DNA from: Notamacropus eugenii
Taxonomy: Eukaryota; Chordata; Mammalia; Diprotodontia; Macropodidae
Assembly (NCBI RefSeq): GCF_028372415.1
Contig: NC_092874.1
Location: 114,093,744-114,157,743 of the forward strand
Reading direction: 5' to 3'
Length of the DNA stretch: 64,000 bases
The translations under genes were made by a program, and so were the position numbers. The stretch's first letter is position 1. The number at the start of each line of letters is the position of its first letter. Under the pieces are notes generated by a model, which ran no database searches, was not told where the DNA came from, and saw nothing but the letters and a program-made list of their open reading frames with translations. Positions 22,257 to 33,576 of the stretch are shown piece by piece.

Positions 22257-25200
22257 TCAGTGTGTCCGACTGTGGCTGATCAGACCAATATGAGCTCGGA
22301 ATACTCTACCACAGGCTGGGCACAGGTAGTCCATATGAATTTTTGAGGTGGATACTCCATATTTGTGCATCCTATGTTGACTTTTTGCTGTCTCAATTCT
22401 GCTTTGCTCATAGAGCACAGCACCCTTTCTGATGTGGGCACGCCATGCTTAGCAGTCCTGTGCCAGAGTCTCCCATGTTGCATAGTCAAATCCAAAGTTC
22501 TTTTTTTTTAGTAATATAATCATATATTTGTGTTATTAACTGCTTAAAAAGATATATCCACTGATTTTTTAACAAGATAGTGGTGGTTTTTTCTTTAAAT
22601 CCTGTTATATGACTTCCTTTTTTTAAATTTTATTTTTCATTTTTAATACAGTTTATAACAGATAAAATAATTCAAACTTTTTAAAGCATTTACAATATGG
22701 ACCACAAAAGAATTTTTTTTTTTTAACATAAACCAACTGAGACACAAATAATATTTATGTTGCTAACTTCACAAGCTCTTGACCTAATTGTCTCCACAGT
22801 ATTACTAAGAATTAAAGGCTGCTAACTTATTGTTGTTGGTCTAAAGTTTTATGCCTAATAGCTTAATTTTAGACTTAACCTCGGATGTTCCCCTACCAAT
22901 AATCTATAATTTAATAGATCTGATACAAATCCAAAGTTCTTGAGAGAGACCCTCACCATGTGATCGTGTGGCCCATGTGGGTTGTCCACAAAATAGTCTT
23001 TTTGGCAAGCATACATTTTGCATTCGAACACTGTGGCCAGCCCATCAGAGTAGCACTCTCTGAAGCATAGTTTGAATGCTTGGCAGTCCAGCTTGAGCAA
23101 GGACCTCAGTATCTGGTACCTTATTCTGCCAGGTGATCCTCAGAATCTTCCTAAGACAGTTCAAATGGAAGCGATTCAATTTTCTGGCATGGCACTGGTG
23201 GACTGTCCATGTTTCACAGGCATACAACAATGAGGTCAGCACAGTGGCTCTGCAGACCTTCAGTTTGGTGGGCAGTTTAATACCTCTTCTCTCCCAGCTT
23301 TTCTTTAGAGTCTCCCAAACATTGAGCTAGCTCTGGCAATGAGTGAGTCAACCTCATTGTCAATGTGTACATCCCTGGAAAGTACACTACCAAGGTAAGT
23401 GAAGTTACCCACAGCATTCAAAACTTCTCCATTTGTTGTAACCTATGGTTCCATGTATAGATGGTGTGGTGGTGCCTGATGGAGCACCTGTGTTTTCTTG
23501 GTATTAATTATTAGGCCAAAATTAGCACAGGCAGCAGACAATTGATCCATACTTTGTTGCATCTCACCTTCAGAGGCTGCACTGAATCCACAATCATCTG
23601 TAAACAGAAAATCATGCACCAACACTCCCTCCACTTTGGTCTTGGCTTGTAGCCTTTTCAAATTGAAGAACTTACCATCAGTCTAGTAGTTGATCTTGAT
23701 GCTATGTTCATCCTCATTGAAAGCATTTGACAACATGGCTGAAAACATACTAATGGGAGCAAGCACACAGCCCTGTTTCACTCCATTGGTGATTGGGAAA
23801 GCATGAGAGCATTGTCCACTATCCAGAACCCTGGCAAACATGCCATCCTGAAATTGACATACAATACTGATGAACTTCTCTGGGCAACCAAATTTTGACA
23901 TAATTTTCCATAAGCCCTCATGACTAACAGTGTCAAAGGCCTTGGTCAGATCTACAAATATTGTGTACAGACCTCTGTTCTGCTCCTGGCATTTCTCCTG
24001 GAGGTGTCGGACAGCAGACATCATATCAATTGTTCCTCAGCCCTTTCTGAAGCCACACTGGCTCTCAGGTATCTTCCAGGTGAAGGATCAGCCTATTAAG
24101 AAGAACTCTAGCAAGAATCCTGCCAGCAATGACTAAGAGAGAGATCCCCCTGTGATTGTCGCAGGACAAGCTATTCCCTTTACCCTTATAGAGATGGACA
24201 GTGGAGGCATCCTTGAACTCCTGGGGGATAACCTCCTCTTGCCATATAACCTGGAGAATTTCAGTCAGCTATTGTGTGAGTAATGGTTCTCTTAGCTTGT
24301 AAATCTCAGCTGGAGTAGAATCAGCATCAGGTGCTTTGCCACATGAAAGGAGCCCAGTGGCCCTCAAAACCTCTCCTTCAGTTGCAAGTTCAGCTAAGTA
24401 GGGATTGACTTCAACCTTAGGTAAACTTTACGTCAGTGCCCTCAGCATTGATTGATGATGGTCTGTTGAGAGCACTATGGAAATATTCAGCTCATCTCTC
24501 TAGGATCATGTCCTTTTCACTAATCAATGTGACTCCATCAGTTGTTGTGATGCACCATAGGTTTTTGGTCCATAAATAGCTTTCAGGAGATCATAAAAGT
24601 GCTTTGGATTGTTACTGTCAGCATAAAACTGAATTTCATGTGCCTTCTTACTGAGCCAGAAATCCTGCATCTCTCTAAGCTTTGCTTGTACTTTGCTTTT
24701 AAAAGAAATAAATGCTGCCTTCTTAGAGGTGGATGAACTATCCTGTTGGTATATTCTGTGGAGTTCCCGTTTTTCATTTAGCAGCTTCTAAATTTCCCCA
24801 TCATTTTCATCAAACCAGTCTCAGTGGTTGTGAGTGTTCTGACCCAGATCAGCAAATGCAGTGCTGTACACCAAATCTCTGAAAGCTGCCCACTGCTTTT
24901 CTGCTCCACTGTTGCTAAATGTGTGTTGGCTTAACTTTCCCTCCAAGTTAGCAACACACTGTTCATGCTCAGAGAAGAGCTCTAATTTGTTGACATTAAT
25001 TCTTCTGGTAGTCATTTTACTTGGGGGCAGCACTTTTGATGAATGCAAATATTTAGCTTGGAAAAGATCAGTCCAGCACTCTGCACCATACATTGCCTTT
25101 GTCACTCTCACATCTTGTCTGTTTCTTCTCCTTACAATCATATATTAGATGCCAGTGTTTACTGTGAGGGTGCACCCATGAAGTTTTATTGCATTTAGGT

Positions 25201-25952
25201 AAACAGAAAACAGTGTTGGTGATGAGAAGGTCATGCGATGCGCAAGTCTTCAGTAGTAAATGACCATTGCTATTGTGGTTTCCAACTCCATTCCTCCCTA
25301 GAACTCCCTGCCAAGTCTGGTAGTCTGAGCCTACTCTAGCATTAAAGTCACCCAGAATTATAAACTTGTCTTCTTTTGGCACATTGATAATAAGGTTCTC
25401 TAGGTCTTCATAAAATTTTTCTTTGACTTCATCAGGGTTCATCATGGTGAGAGCATAGGCACTGATGATGGTGGCATGGCGTTTTCCTGTGAGTGGCAAT
25501 CACATTGTCATGAGCCTGTCATTCAGTCCTTTTGGCAGGCATGCCAGCTTGTTGATTAGATTAGTTTTGATTGCAAAACCCATGCCAGCTTCACGGCATT
25601 CCCGTTCGCTGCTCCCACTCCACAAAAATGTGTATCTAGCTCCAACTTCTGCTGACCTTCATTTGTCAACCTTGTTTCACTCAAGGCTGCTATTTGGATG
25701 CGATACCTATTGATTTCTCTTGCAACAAGAGCAGTTCGTCTTTCAGGTCTACTGGATTTTGTGTTGTCTGTTAGTGTACACATGTTCCATGTACCGATGG
25801 TGAGTGGAATTATCTTTGAAGATGTTTTTGTACGTTTTGACCATTTTTTGTGTTTCAGTGGCATAGTGAGATTTCCTGCTTGCCATGGTAATCAGGTCAG
25901 GGTTGGGTAAGCAGATGGTGTTTAGGACACCTTTTCCAGCCCCCTTCCTCAC
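22257..25952 (-). pseudogene. RTE-like ORF2 pseudogene (endonuclease, reverse transcriptase, C2H2 finger)
   Basis: In life this polyprotein nicks target DNA and copies element RNA at the nick. Visible endonuclease pieces are IGTWN, RPERRTALVAREI, ALSETRL and, at 25499-25068, ILGDFNARVG and SKHWHLI. Reverse-transcriptase pieces are IFVDLTKAFDTVSHEGLW and NGVKQGCVLAP (24024-23683) and the active-site loop at 23661-23443, where the usual YADD reads FTDD. Downstream pieces are LLYACETWTVHQ (23242-23045) and, after the insert, WRAHIRKGA. The last codons before the stop (22257-22259) give CPACGRVF then RAHIGLISHSRTH, a complete CX2C-X12-HX3H finger. Several frameshifts and stops, plus the insert, show it is dead. 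Confidence 0.82.
22501..22925 (-). mobile_element. 425 bp retroposed insert of unknown origin with target-site duplication
   Basis: The insert splits the 3' part of the RTE-like element. The RTE sequence 'caaatccaaagttct' is present on both sides (22487-22501 and 22926-22940), a duplication of about 15-16 bp. On the minus strand the insert ends in an A9 run at 22501-22509, so it is a minus-oriented L1-style retrocopy. The body is AT-rich, with another A12 run inside (about 22714-22725) and no long frame. No canonical AATAAA lies within 30 bases of the tail. I could not match it to a SINE or small RNA; a 3' UTR processed pseudogene is the simplest guess. Confidence 0.7.
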
Positions 25953-26690
25953 ATCAGGAGGTGAGCAGTGCGATGCTTAAAAGGCTGCTCAGACAGCCTG
26001 GGAGCTCAGACATGAGTCCCACTGCTGCTTCCAGTGAGAAATGACCCTATGGCCTGGGCTGCCTATGTGCAAGGTTGTGACTACAGCTCCCAGTGTATCC
26101 ACACCTGCTATTTCATCACTTGCCTGTTGCCACAGGACTTTGAGGCATAATAGTAAAACAGTGTGGGTAATGTCTTGATTCATGTGTAAATTGGATTTAA
26201 GTGAGGCAGAGTTGCATGAAGTTGTCAGCCTCATTCTCTCCTCTGAAGTCATCGCAGTCCAGTGTCAGGACAGAGTCAAGATGGCTAGAGATGGCTCAAG
26301 ATGCAGTGGATGACCTTGGCATCTTTGGTGTCTAACCAAGCTCTAAGCGCTCCATGTGGCCTGCTTCAGTTGCCTTCATGATCGTTGGAACAAATTGTTC
26401 TCATCTGCCTATTCCACCAGATGAAGTCTTCATATGCTTGGGGTAGACACTCCCCTAGTTTATCAATGAGTTTGAGAACTCTTGGTTACCCTCAACCTGG
26501 TTTGGACCATCTGCCAAAACAGTTTACCGGGGTGTGGCTGCTGCTCATGCTGCAGCTTCTTGGAACCACAAGTGAGAGTTGGGTGGAACAGGTAGACATC
26601 AAAGGTGGAAAGAGCCTCAAAAAGGGCTTGGCAGCCATCACACCAAAGGTACTGGTCCTTCCTGAACACATAGGAATTGAGAGATAATTA

Positions 26691-27015
26691 TGATCAAGTG
26701 GCCTTTTTTCTCAATAAAGTATAAAATTAAAACTCTGCTTAGAAAAGAGGAGAAAGATGGTAGTGGTATGTGAGGCTGAAGAAGAAAACAAAAGTTGGAA
26801 ACAACTCCTGTGATCAGTGAGATAGTCATTAGGGAAAAGTAAAAGGACTGTCTTGTTCCATTGAGGACCGGGTTCTTATCTTAACTGAAGTGGAAAATGA
26901 CAGGTGGAAGAGATACAAGTTTTCCATTCTTAAACAGGATGTTGCTTGGCCTGTTAAACGTTGTTTGGTTGCAATTAACTGTAGCTCTTTTTTAGTTTGC
27001 ATACCCATAATACTG
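26691..27015. other. No recognised feature
   Basis: Short unannotated stretch between the RTE-like element and an L2 copy, with no convincing frame. Confidence 0.35.
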
Positions 27016-27589
27016 TTATTCATTCAACTAAGTATTTATTAAATACCTACTATGTGCAAAGAACTATACTAGCATTACAGATTAGTAAAAGTCAGCAATC
27101 CCTACTTGGAAGAATCTTAAATTCTTTTGGGGGAGACATGAACATATGAGTATATACTGAATAAAGTTTTGTCTAAGTATTAGATAGTTACATATGAGAT
27201 AGGAAGGGCACCAGCAGTTAAGATTAGGAAAACATATCCTGTAAGAGTTGGTACTTGAACTGTCTACTGATCAAGAGGTGTTCTATGAGGTGGAGCTGAG
27301 GAGTGCCTTCTACGTATGGAGTAGGGCTAGAGTAAAGGTACAGAGATCAGAGATAAAGTACCATGTATGAGAAATAAAGAAGCCAGTTTGGCTGTTACCA
27401 TGTAGGAAGAATAGAGAGAAGACCAATTTGGTTATTTGATAAAGTTTTGGAAGAGGAGTAATGTTTGATGTGGCTGAAGGGGGATAAATTGGTGCCAGGT
27501 TGTGAGATATTTAAAAGCCGAAGGAGTTTAATTTGGTCCTGGAAGCAAAAGGGAGCCACTAGATGGGTAATATCGAAAAGGAAAATCAC
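27016..27589 (-). repeat. L2 LINE, antisense, 3' half (outer layer of nest)
   Basis: Antisense tail 'aagtatttattaaatacctac' in shortened form, then L2 body ('gtttaatttggtcctggaag', 'gggagccactagatgggt'). It breaks at 27589 and appears to resume at 31992, with 'ggaaaatcac' on both sides. Confidence 0.65.
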
Positions 27590-29037
27590 TTTAAGAAAAT
27601 TTTTTTTAAATAACTAAAAAAAATACGTTTTTTAAATAAGAAAGTCTTTCTTTCTCTGCTTCTTATCAAAAAACCTGCGTGCATAATGAAGCAAAACAGA
27701 TTTCCACATTGGCTGTGTCCATAGATATATTGCCTTATTCTTCATTCCTGAGTTTTTTACCTTTCTATTAGGAGGTGTGTAGGTCATCTGGAAACCTGCT
27801 TGGTAGTCCATTGATTTTTTATTTTTTCTCCTGTTTTTCAGGTCAGTTTTTGCTATCTTATATTTTCTTCTATTTTTAAAAGCATTTGTCTTTGTTTTAG
27901 TATTTCTTATTATTTCATGGAGTCACTGGCTTCAATTTAGTTTATTCTGATTATCAAGGAGTTTGTTGACTTGAGCGAAGTTTTGTACCTCTTGTGCAAA
28001 GGTGTTCCCTTTCCAGTTCTTTCTTCCATATATCTCATTTCTTATTTAGATGTTTCTTTTAACACTCTTATTTCATGATTAAAAACATGTAGAGGGGGGT
28101 GGAGCCAAGATGGTGGAGTAGAAAGACAAAAAAAAAATGGAGGCTCTCCCCACACAGCCCATAAAATACCTGTAGAGAGGGACTCTCAACAAATTTTGGA
28201 GCAGCAGAAGTGGAGAACAACAGAGTGGAGATTTCCAGCCCAGAGTGACCTGAAAGGCCCACGGGAAAGGTTGGTTGCACCAGATGTGGAGCCTAGCGCG
28301 GAGCCCAGCCCAGCCTTGGCTGTGTAGTGTGGCACTACAGGACTCTGGGAGGAGGACACCTCGGGGGCGGAATCTCCAGTTGCAGCAGCAGGTCCTCAAA
28401 TCCTTCAACCCACAGGTGCCAAAGGTCGGTAACGGGGTCTTTTCAGTTGGTCAGGAAGGGAGAAGGGCCTTCCCATAGCTCTGGCCTCAGGCAGCAGCGT
28501 GCAGAGGCCACATTGGGCAGGTGGCAGTAGATCTCAAGGCAGTCCCTGCAGTAGCCGGAGACCATTGCTGGATCATAAAAACTCCTGGGGGCACTGAGGG
28601 AGCTGGTCTTTGTCTCGCACTGAATGGTGGCCCTGCCCCCACAGTTTGACTGAATTCCCCGCCCCCCGCCAGTGCTAGCTTGGTGGAACTGGAGGTCAGG
28701 TGCCTGTGGAGAGGAAGCTCTGCTAAGGTTTTGGGCACAAAAATCCCTTTCTACGCCCAGACCAGTACACGCTTGATTGTGCCACCTTGGAGGAACTGAT
28801 ATCTTACAGGTCCCCAGAGTATACCCTAGTCTTGACAAAAGGACCCAAAAGCCATTTGGGAAAATGCCCAAAAAAGGGAAAAAAAATAAGACCATAGAAG
28901 GTTACTTTCTTGGTGAATAGATATCTCCTCCCATACTTTCGGATGAGGAAGAACAATGCTTACCATCAGGGAAAGACATAAAAGTCAAGGCTTCTGTATC
29001 CCAAACATCCAAAATAAATATTTAGTGATCTCAGACC

Positions 29038-29964
29038 ATGGAAGAGCTCAAAAAGGATTTTGAAAATCAAGGAAGAGAGGTGGAGGAAAAACTGGGAAGA
29101 GAAATGAGAGAGATGCAAGAAAAGCATGAAAAGCGGGTCAACACCTTGCTAAAGGAGACCCCAAAAATGCTGAAGAAAATAACAGCTTTAAAAATAGGCT
29201 AACTCAATTGGCAAAAGAGGTTCAAAAAGCCAATGAGGAGAAGAATGCTTTCAAAAGCAGAATTAGCCAGATGGAAAAGGAGGTTCAAAAGCTCACTGAA
29301 GAAAATAGTTCTTTCAAAATTAGAATGGAACAGATGGAGGCTAATGACTTTATGAGAAACCAAGAAATCACAAAACAAAACCAAAAGAATGAAAAAATGG
29401 AAGATAATGTGAAATATCTCGTTGGAAAAGCAACTGACCTGGAAAATAGATCCAGGAGAGACAATTTAAAAATTATGGGACTATCTGAAAGCCATGATCA
29501 AAAAAAAGAGCCTAGATATCATCTTTCATGAAATTATCAAGGAAAACTGCCCTGATATTCTGGAACCAGGGGGCAAAATAAATATTGAAGGAATCCACAG
29601 AACACCGCCTGAAAGAGATCCAAAAAGAGAAACTCCTAGGAACATTGTGGCCAAATTCTAGAGTTCGCAAGTCAAGGAGAAAATATTTCAAGCAGCTAGA
29701 AAGAAACAATTCAAGTATTGTAGAAATACAATCAGGCTAACACAAGATCTAGCAGCTTCTACATTAAGGGATAGAAGGCCGTGGAATATGATATTTCAGA
29801 GGTCAAAGGAACTAGGACTAAAACCAAGAATCACCTACCCAGCAAAACTGAGTATAATACTTCAGGGGAAAAATTGGTCTTTCAATGAAATAGAGGACTT
29901 TCAAGAATTCTTGATGAAAAGACCAGAGCTGAAAAGAAAATTTGACTTTCAAACACAAGAATGA
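29038..29964 (+). pseudogene. HAL1 ORF1p-like pseudogene (coiled coil plus RNA-binding region)
   Basis: ORF1p is the L1 RNA-binding chaperone. The ATG at 29038 follows a 'cagacc' context and opens MEELKKDFENQ. An early lesion gives a stop near 29202, and the frame continues from 29208 with heptad-rich QKANEEKNAF and KEVQKLTEENS, a coiled coil of about 100 residues. The segment NRSRRDNLKIMGLSES (about 29440-29490) is the conserved entry to the L1 ORF1p RNA-recognition domain. Extra bases in the A8 run at about 29501 shift the frame, and a TAG lies near 29659. The normal end is TGA at 29962-29964, implying about 309 codons before decay. Confidence 0.8.
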
Positions 29965-30103
29965 AGAGAAGCATGAAAAGGTAAACAGCAAAGAGAGGTC
30001 ATAAGGGACTTACTAAAGTTGAACTGTTTACATTCCTACATGGAAAGACAATATTTGTAACTCTTGAAACTTTTTTCAGTATCTGAGTAGTTGGTAGGAT
30101 TAC

Positions 30104-30124
30104 ACACACACACACACACACACA
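30104..30124. repeat. (AC)n microsatellite inside HAL1 3' UTR
   Basis: About ten AC units directly after 'gttggtaggatt'. The antisense half-LINE at 54.2 kb carries a TG run at a comparable place, so the dinucleotide run seems to belong to the family. Confidence 0.85.
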
Positions 30125-31991
30125 GCACAGGGTGAATTGAATAAGATGGGATCATATCTTAAAAAAATGAAATTAAGCGATGAGAGAGAAATATATTGGG
30201 AAGAGAAAAGGAGAAATGGAATGGGACAAATTATCTCTCAGAAAAGAGGCAAGTAAAAGACTTTTCAGTGGAGGGAAAAAGACGGGAGGTGAGAGAAAAA
30301 ACATGAAGCTTACTCTCATCACATTCGACTAAAGGAAGGAATAAAATGCACACTCATTTTGATATGAAAACCTATCTTACAATACAGGAAAGTGGGGGAG
30401 AAGGGGATCAGCAGGGTGAGGGGGATCATAGAAGGGAGGGCAGTGCGAGGAGGGAGCAATTTGAAGTCAACACTCTTGGGGAGGGACAGGATCAAAAGAG
30501 AGAACAGAAGCATTGGGGGGCAGGATAGGATGGAGGGAATTATAGTTAGTCTTACACAACACGACTATGGAAGTCATTTGCAAAACTACACAGATATGGC
30601 CTATATTGAATTGCCTGCCCTCCCAAAGGGAATGAGTGGGGAGGGAGGGATAGGGAGAAGTTGGAACTCAAAGTTTTAGGAACAACTGTTGAGTATTGTT
30701 CTTGCAACTAGGAAATAGAAATACAGATAATGGGGTATAGAAAGTTTTCTTGCCCTACAGGACAAAAGAGAAGATGGGGATAAGGGAAGGGAGGGATGTT
30801 AGAAGAAAGGGCAGATTGGTGATAGGGGCAGTTAGAATGCTCAGCGTTTTGGGGTGGGGGGAGGGGAGAAATGGGGAGAAAATTTGGAACCCAAAATTTT
30901 GTGGAAATGAATGTTGAAAAGTTAAATAAATAAATTAAAAAACAGAAAACCCATGTAGAACTTTAAAAAATGTCTTTTTTTTAAATCTATCATTTCTAGG
31001 AATTGTTGTTGAATTTGTGTCCTAGCTTATTTTTCTTTGAGACATTGCTTGCAGATGTTTTGGATTGTTCTCTTCTTCTGGGTTGATAACTTGAATGTCT
31101 CTGTCACCATAATAATTTTGACAGTCGTATTCTTTTTTGTTCATTCTTCCAACCTGTTTTTTTAACTTCAAATTTTACATATTAGGACCAAGTTTTGCAG
31201 ATTTCTGGAGGTCATGTCTGGTCTGGACCTGTCGCTCTTTTATTGGATTATTGAATGTCGTGTTATTTCAGTATCTCCAGCTGGGGACTGTAAAACTCTT
31301 AGCATTCCTAAAGTGGCTTGATTCAGGCCTGATTGTAGGCTGAGTTTGATCATTACCCACCTGGTCTTAGCTTTCCAAGTTCCTGACCTGCAGTTGGACT
31401 TAGACACCGTCAGTCAGCTAGAGAACTCTGTTGATTTGGAGTGACAGAAATGCAGGCTACCCTTTGATCTGGGATTCCTGCTCAGATTATTTCTCTTCAT
31501 AATGGACTAGAAGTTTGAACTGAGATTCCTCTCTATTTGTGGGGGCTAAGTCATACTGCTATTCTGTGCTCCTCTTTGTGCACAGCCCCTTACCCTGATA
31601 CGCCACCCCACCTCTCCTAGACACATTTCTTTTGAGAAAGCTGCTAGTTGGCACCTGTTTCCACAGCCTGCATGATGTTGGAATGACCCATATGGATCTA
31701 GGATCTCCTATTGTTCTGGTACATAGACTCTGCTTCTACTAGATTGCTTCATGAACTCTGCTCTTGGCTAAAACCCATTCTTCATGTCCACAGACCTCTA
31801 TGACTATCTTCATATGCTGTTCTGGGTTAGAAAAATGAAGTACTGTGATTTACTCTTGGATTTCCCCATCAGAATTTGTTGTGGTGTATTTTCTAGATCT
31901 GTTTAGAGAAGTTTGGGAGATGGGGTTGGGGGCAAAGGGAGGGAGCTTTCCTGCTGCCTTCCACTTTCTTGGCTCCATGTCAGGATTTTTG

Positions 31992-33185
31992 GGAAAATCA
32001 CATCAGTTGTGTGGTGGATGAATTGGAGTGAGGGAAAAATTGTGGCAGGAAGATCATTTAGGTGGCCATTACAGTAGTCTAAGTGAGAGGTGATAAGGGC
32101 TTGAACCAAGGTGGTGCTTGTTTGAGTAGGGAGAAAGATTCAGATATAAACAGTAAGATAGGGTAACTGATTGAGTATGGTGTGAGGAGGGAAATCAAGT
32201 AGTTGTGGATAATGTTGAGATTATGATAACCTCAACAGAAATGCGAAATTTGCAAAAGGAACAGGCTAGGGGGTGGGAGAAAATGAGTTCCTTTTTTGGA
32301 TGTGTTGAGGTTGAGACATTACTAGATAGCTAGTTTGAAATGTCCAAAAGGCAACACATTCAGGTGATGGGGCACTGAAACTCAGAGTGGAGATTAAAGC
32401 TGGATTTCATCTTTATTTGCATGGGAAGGATAATTAAACCCATTGGTATTAAATTAAATTAAACCCATTTAAAAATCACTGTGAATGAAAGAGTGGAAAG
32501 AGAACAAAAGAGAGCCCAGGATCAAGCCTTGGGGAACATGCATAACTAAGGACCATGATAGGGGGCAGGAGATGTAGACATTTTTTTATCACCTACTATG
32601 CAAATTATTATCTTAATTGATAAGGAAGATGAGCCTACTAAGGAGATTGAAAAGTACTTAGACAAGTAGGAAAGGGGACCAGGAGGGAATGGTGACACAG
32701 AAATGATGGTCAGCAGTGTCAAATACTAGAGAAAAGCTCAAGAAGGATGAGGACTGTAAAATGCCCTTGATTTTGGATTGAAAGATCATTGGTAACTTTG
32801 GAGGGAGAAGTTGTAGTTGAGTTGGAAGGCAGGTTGCAAAAGTATGAGGAGCAAATGAAAGGAAGAGAAATGGAGGCAATAAATGCAGACAGCTTTTTCT
32901 AGGAGTGGTTGAGAATCCAGTTCAATAAATGTTAAGTGCTACTTCATGCTAGACACAATGCTAAGCACTGGAGAAGGGAGGAACAATATAGGATGATAGT
33001 TTGGATGGGAGATGGAATGGTAGTACCTACTTGAAGGTTTTTTAAGGGTAGTGAAAACTTAGATAATTGAAGTCAGTAGGTGAAGAACCAGCAGGTAGAG
33101 GAGATGATTGAGGGGGCAAGTGGCTAGAAAAGATGGGAGGGAATGAGATCAAAGACATGAAGCAGGAGGCAGTATTTTGGGTAGA
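31992..33185 (-). repeat. L2 LINE body, antisense (outer layer of nest resumes)
   Basis: 'gtggcaggaagatcattta', 'ggccattacagtagtctaag', 'gggaacatgcataactaag' and 'aagatcattggtaactttg' are successive antisense L2 landmarks. It is continuous with 27016-27589 once the inserted elements are removed. A second tail piece at about 32915-32985 ('caataaatgttaagtgct') suggests a further internal L2 3' end. Confidence 0.65.
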
Positions 33186-33350
33186 GAATTGTGGTTGAAG
33201 TCAAGAGGACATGCATTAAAAACCCATCTCAGACTCTTCTTACCAGCTATGTGACTCAGGACTAGTCACTTAGGGGTTTTTTTTTGTGGTTCAGTTGTCT
33301 GTAAAATGAGGTCCTTCAGGTCTCTTAGAGCTCTCTATGACTTTGACTAA
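33186..33350 (+). repeat. MIR/THER SINE fragment
   Basis: 'gaagtcaagaggacatgc', 'agctatgtgactcaggac' and 'gtctgtaaaatgaggtcct' follow MIR order. Confidence 0.55.
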
Positions 33351-33576
33351 GGAAAGGCATAGTTAAGAAGGACAGAGACAGAGAACAGAGGAGAGAATAG
33401 GGGATGATATCAATGGATTTTGAAAATAGAAGGGAAGAGGCAGCTTATAGGAAATGCTTTCTCAATGAAGTATAAGGTGAGGTCCTTGACTGACAGGATG
33501 GGGAGAGGGGGAAAGTTTGGGGAAGCTTGAGAGAACAGAAGGCTTGAAATAGCTTTTGTAGGTAATGAGGTACGGA
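33351..33576 (-). repeat. L2-like purine-rich remnant, antisense
   Basis: Purine-rich text similar to neighbouring antisense L2 body. Weak. Confidence 0.35.

Larger units (their letters stand above)
22195..26690 (-). mobile_element. Near full-length RTE-like non-LTR retrotransposon (decayed)
   Basis: About 4.07 kb of LINE on the minus strand, once a 425 bp insert is removed. The 3' end is at the low coordinate, where the minus strand reads 'gagaatgaaggacaacaacc' and stops in a CAAC-rich tail instead of poly(A), typical of RTE-type elements. Reading 5' to 3' on the minus strand: a 5' non-coding part (about 26690-25950), an APE-type endonuclease (25950-25070), a spacer, a reverse transcriptase (24030-23050) and a C-terminal C2H2 finger (22320-22257). 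The 5' border is approximate. It is distinct from the BovB-like fragment at 47.2 kb. Confidence 0.8.
28094..30945 (+). mobile_element. HAL1 (half-L1) element, essentially full length, with target-site duplication
   Basis: It starts 'ggggggtggagccaagatgg', the marsupial L1-type 5' end, and finishes in 'taaataaattaaaaaa'. Target duplications are aaaaacatgtaga (28081-28093) and aaaacccatgtaga (30946-30959). Between the ends are a GC-richer 5' UTR, one ORF1-like region (29038-29964), an (AC)n run and a purine-rich 3' UTR. No endonuclease or reverse-transcriptase sequence is present in 2.85 kb. That is the HAL1 architecture known from mammals: ORF1 only, mobilised by L1 proteins supplied in trans. 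Confidence 0.85.
27590..31991 (-). mobile_element. Antisense L1-type element, split by HAL1 (middle layer of nest)
   Basis: Two parts, 27590-28093 and 30960-31991. The right end reads, on the minus strand, 'catggagccaagaaagtgg', a diverged form of the marsupial L1 5' start (ggagccaagatgg). The left part has T-rich 3' end sequence and 'gcaaaacagatttccacatt', shared with the antisense element at 53.7 kb. Target duplication 'ggaaaatcac' lies at 27580-27589 and 31992-32001. Only about 1.5 kb of this element remains, so it is internally deleted or a half-LINE. Confidence 0.7.

Noticed and set aside
22501-22925. Mitochondrial rRNA insertion (numt)
   Set aside because: Some words looked rRNA-like, but I could not extend any match, and the A-tail plus target-site duplication point to retroposition of an RNA.
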